64,000 nt of DNA from positions 37,610-101,609 of the forward strand of contig DGQE01000003.1 in NCBI GenBank assembly GCA_002389645.1, written 5' to 3'. The DNA comes from Flavobacteriales bacterium UBA4422 (GTDB lineage: Bacteria > Bacteroidota > Bacteroidia > Flavobacteriales_G > Salibacteraceae). A program made the position numbers and the translations under genes. Below the pieces are notes generated by a model, which worked only from the letters and a program-made list of their open reading frames with translations, made no database searches and was not told where the DNA came from. Shown piece after piece: positions 63,909 through 64,000 of this stretch (the first letter of the stretch is position 1; each line of letters opens with the position of its first letter).

Positions 63909-64000
63909 TTATTTAGATGCTTTTTGCTCAATCAATTGTACACCCTCCCAAGTTGAGTCATCATCTCCCTTACCATAGATCAATAAATGACCTCCATATT
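63909..64000 (-). CDS. C-terminal end of upstream gene in the pectin operon, cut by window edge
   Basis: The last 29 or so codons of a leftward gene (YGGHLLIYGKGDDDSTWEG followed by VQLIEQKASK and TAA). The stop is directly followed by the GH28 start, so it belongs to the same operon, probably a further polysaccharide-degrading or secreted protein. Too little remains to name a family. Confidence 0.75.
   Translation of the reverse strand, partial: YGGHLLIYGKGDDDSTWEGVQLIEQKASK

Noticed and set aside
1..64000. tRNA, rRNA, CRISPR, IS elements or prophage genes
   Set aside because: No T-loop/acceptor pattern, rRNA stretch, direct-repeat array with spacers, transposase or phage protein was found on reading both strands.

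Overview
The window is chromosomal DNA of a Bacteroidota bacterium, most likely an aerobic, probably marine member near the Flavobacteriales or Cytophagales. The evidence is AT-rich DNA, almost no Shine-Dalgarno sites, one clear TTTG / TAnnTTTG promoter (42966-42998), a type IX secretion (T9SS) C-terminal sorting tail with SprB-type repeats, a TonB-dependent receptor with a carboxypeptidase-regulatory N-terminus, a fused branched-chain E1 dehydrogenase, and many Cys-anchored lipoproteins. I saw no rRNA, tRNA, CRISPR array, insertion sequence or prophage, and no gene-free stretch longer than 300 bases.

Layout. 1-13.7 kb is housekeeping: dnaK (cut by the window edge), a lipoprotein, panB, an RluA-type pseudouridine synthase, priA, a sodium:solute symporter followed by two overlapping secreted-protein genes, a nitronate monooxygenase-like protein, a short-chain dehydrogenase, purine nucleoside phosphorylase and a TrmN6-type methyltransferase. 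13.7-20.4 kb is a metal-themed island made of two divergent operons. The leftward one has a His/Cys-rich small protein, a TonB-dependent receptor and two lipoproteins, one with a dense His/Asp/Glu stretch. The rightward one has an ECF sigma factor, a zinc-finger anti-sigma, a precursor with five (D/E)xKCG units, an MNIO (DUF692) enzyme and its DUF2063 partner. This is a bufferin/oxazolin-type (HvfABC-like) copper-handling RiPP system in Bacteroidota dress and is the main discovery candidate. 20.4-27 kb has a Mpo1-like protein, GtrA, and a mutagenesis cassette (PA0069-type radical SAM protein, second DnaE, DNA polymerase IV).

27-39.4 kb holds a regulatory-domain protein with a possible frameshift, YceI behind a perfect 18-bp palindrome, YbaB, two NTF2-like secreted proteins, a lipoprotein plus TSP3/OmpA outer-membrane protein pair, NhaC, a T9SS-exported SprB-repeat protein, and a type II NADH dehydrogenase broken by a one-base homopolymer shift. 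39.4-50.6 kb holds a DUF4920 lipoprotein, the fused E1 gene, three paralogous EGF-like lipoproteins, a diacylglycerol-kinase-like lipid kinase, SUI1, a PD40/OmpA gene with two in-frame TAA codons, and a PIG-L deacetylase / 35-residue membrane peptide / symporter operon whose middle gene is easily missed. 50.6-64 kb ends with YebC, an RNA methyltransferase followed by an orphan outer-membrane beta-barrel C-terminus, an alpha/beta hydrolase, and a tightly coupled pectin/rhamnogalacturonan operon (GH28, a small secreted protein, GH78 and one gene cut by the window edge).

All calls come from reading translated sequence and motifs; no database search was run. Three genes look broken (27.2, 38.1 and 46.1-48.7 kb) and one is a remnant (57.35 kb). 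For these, assembly error has to be separated from real decay or recoding.
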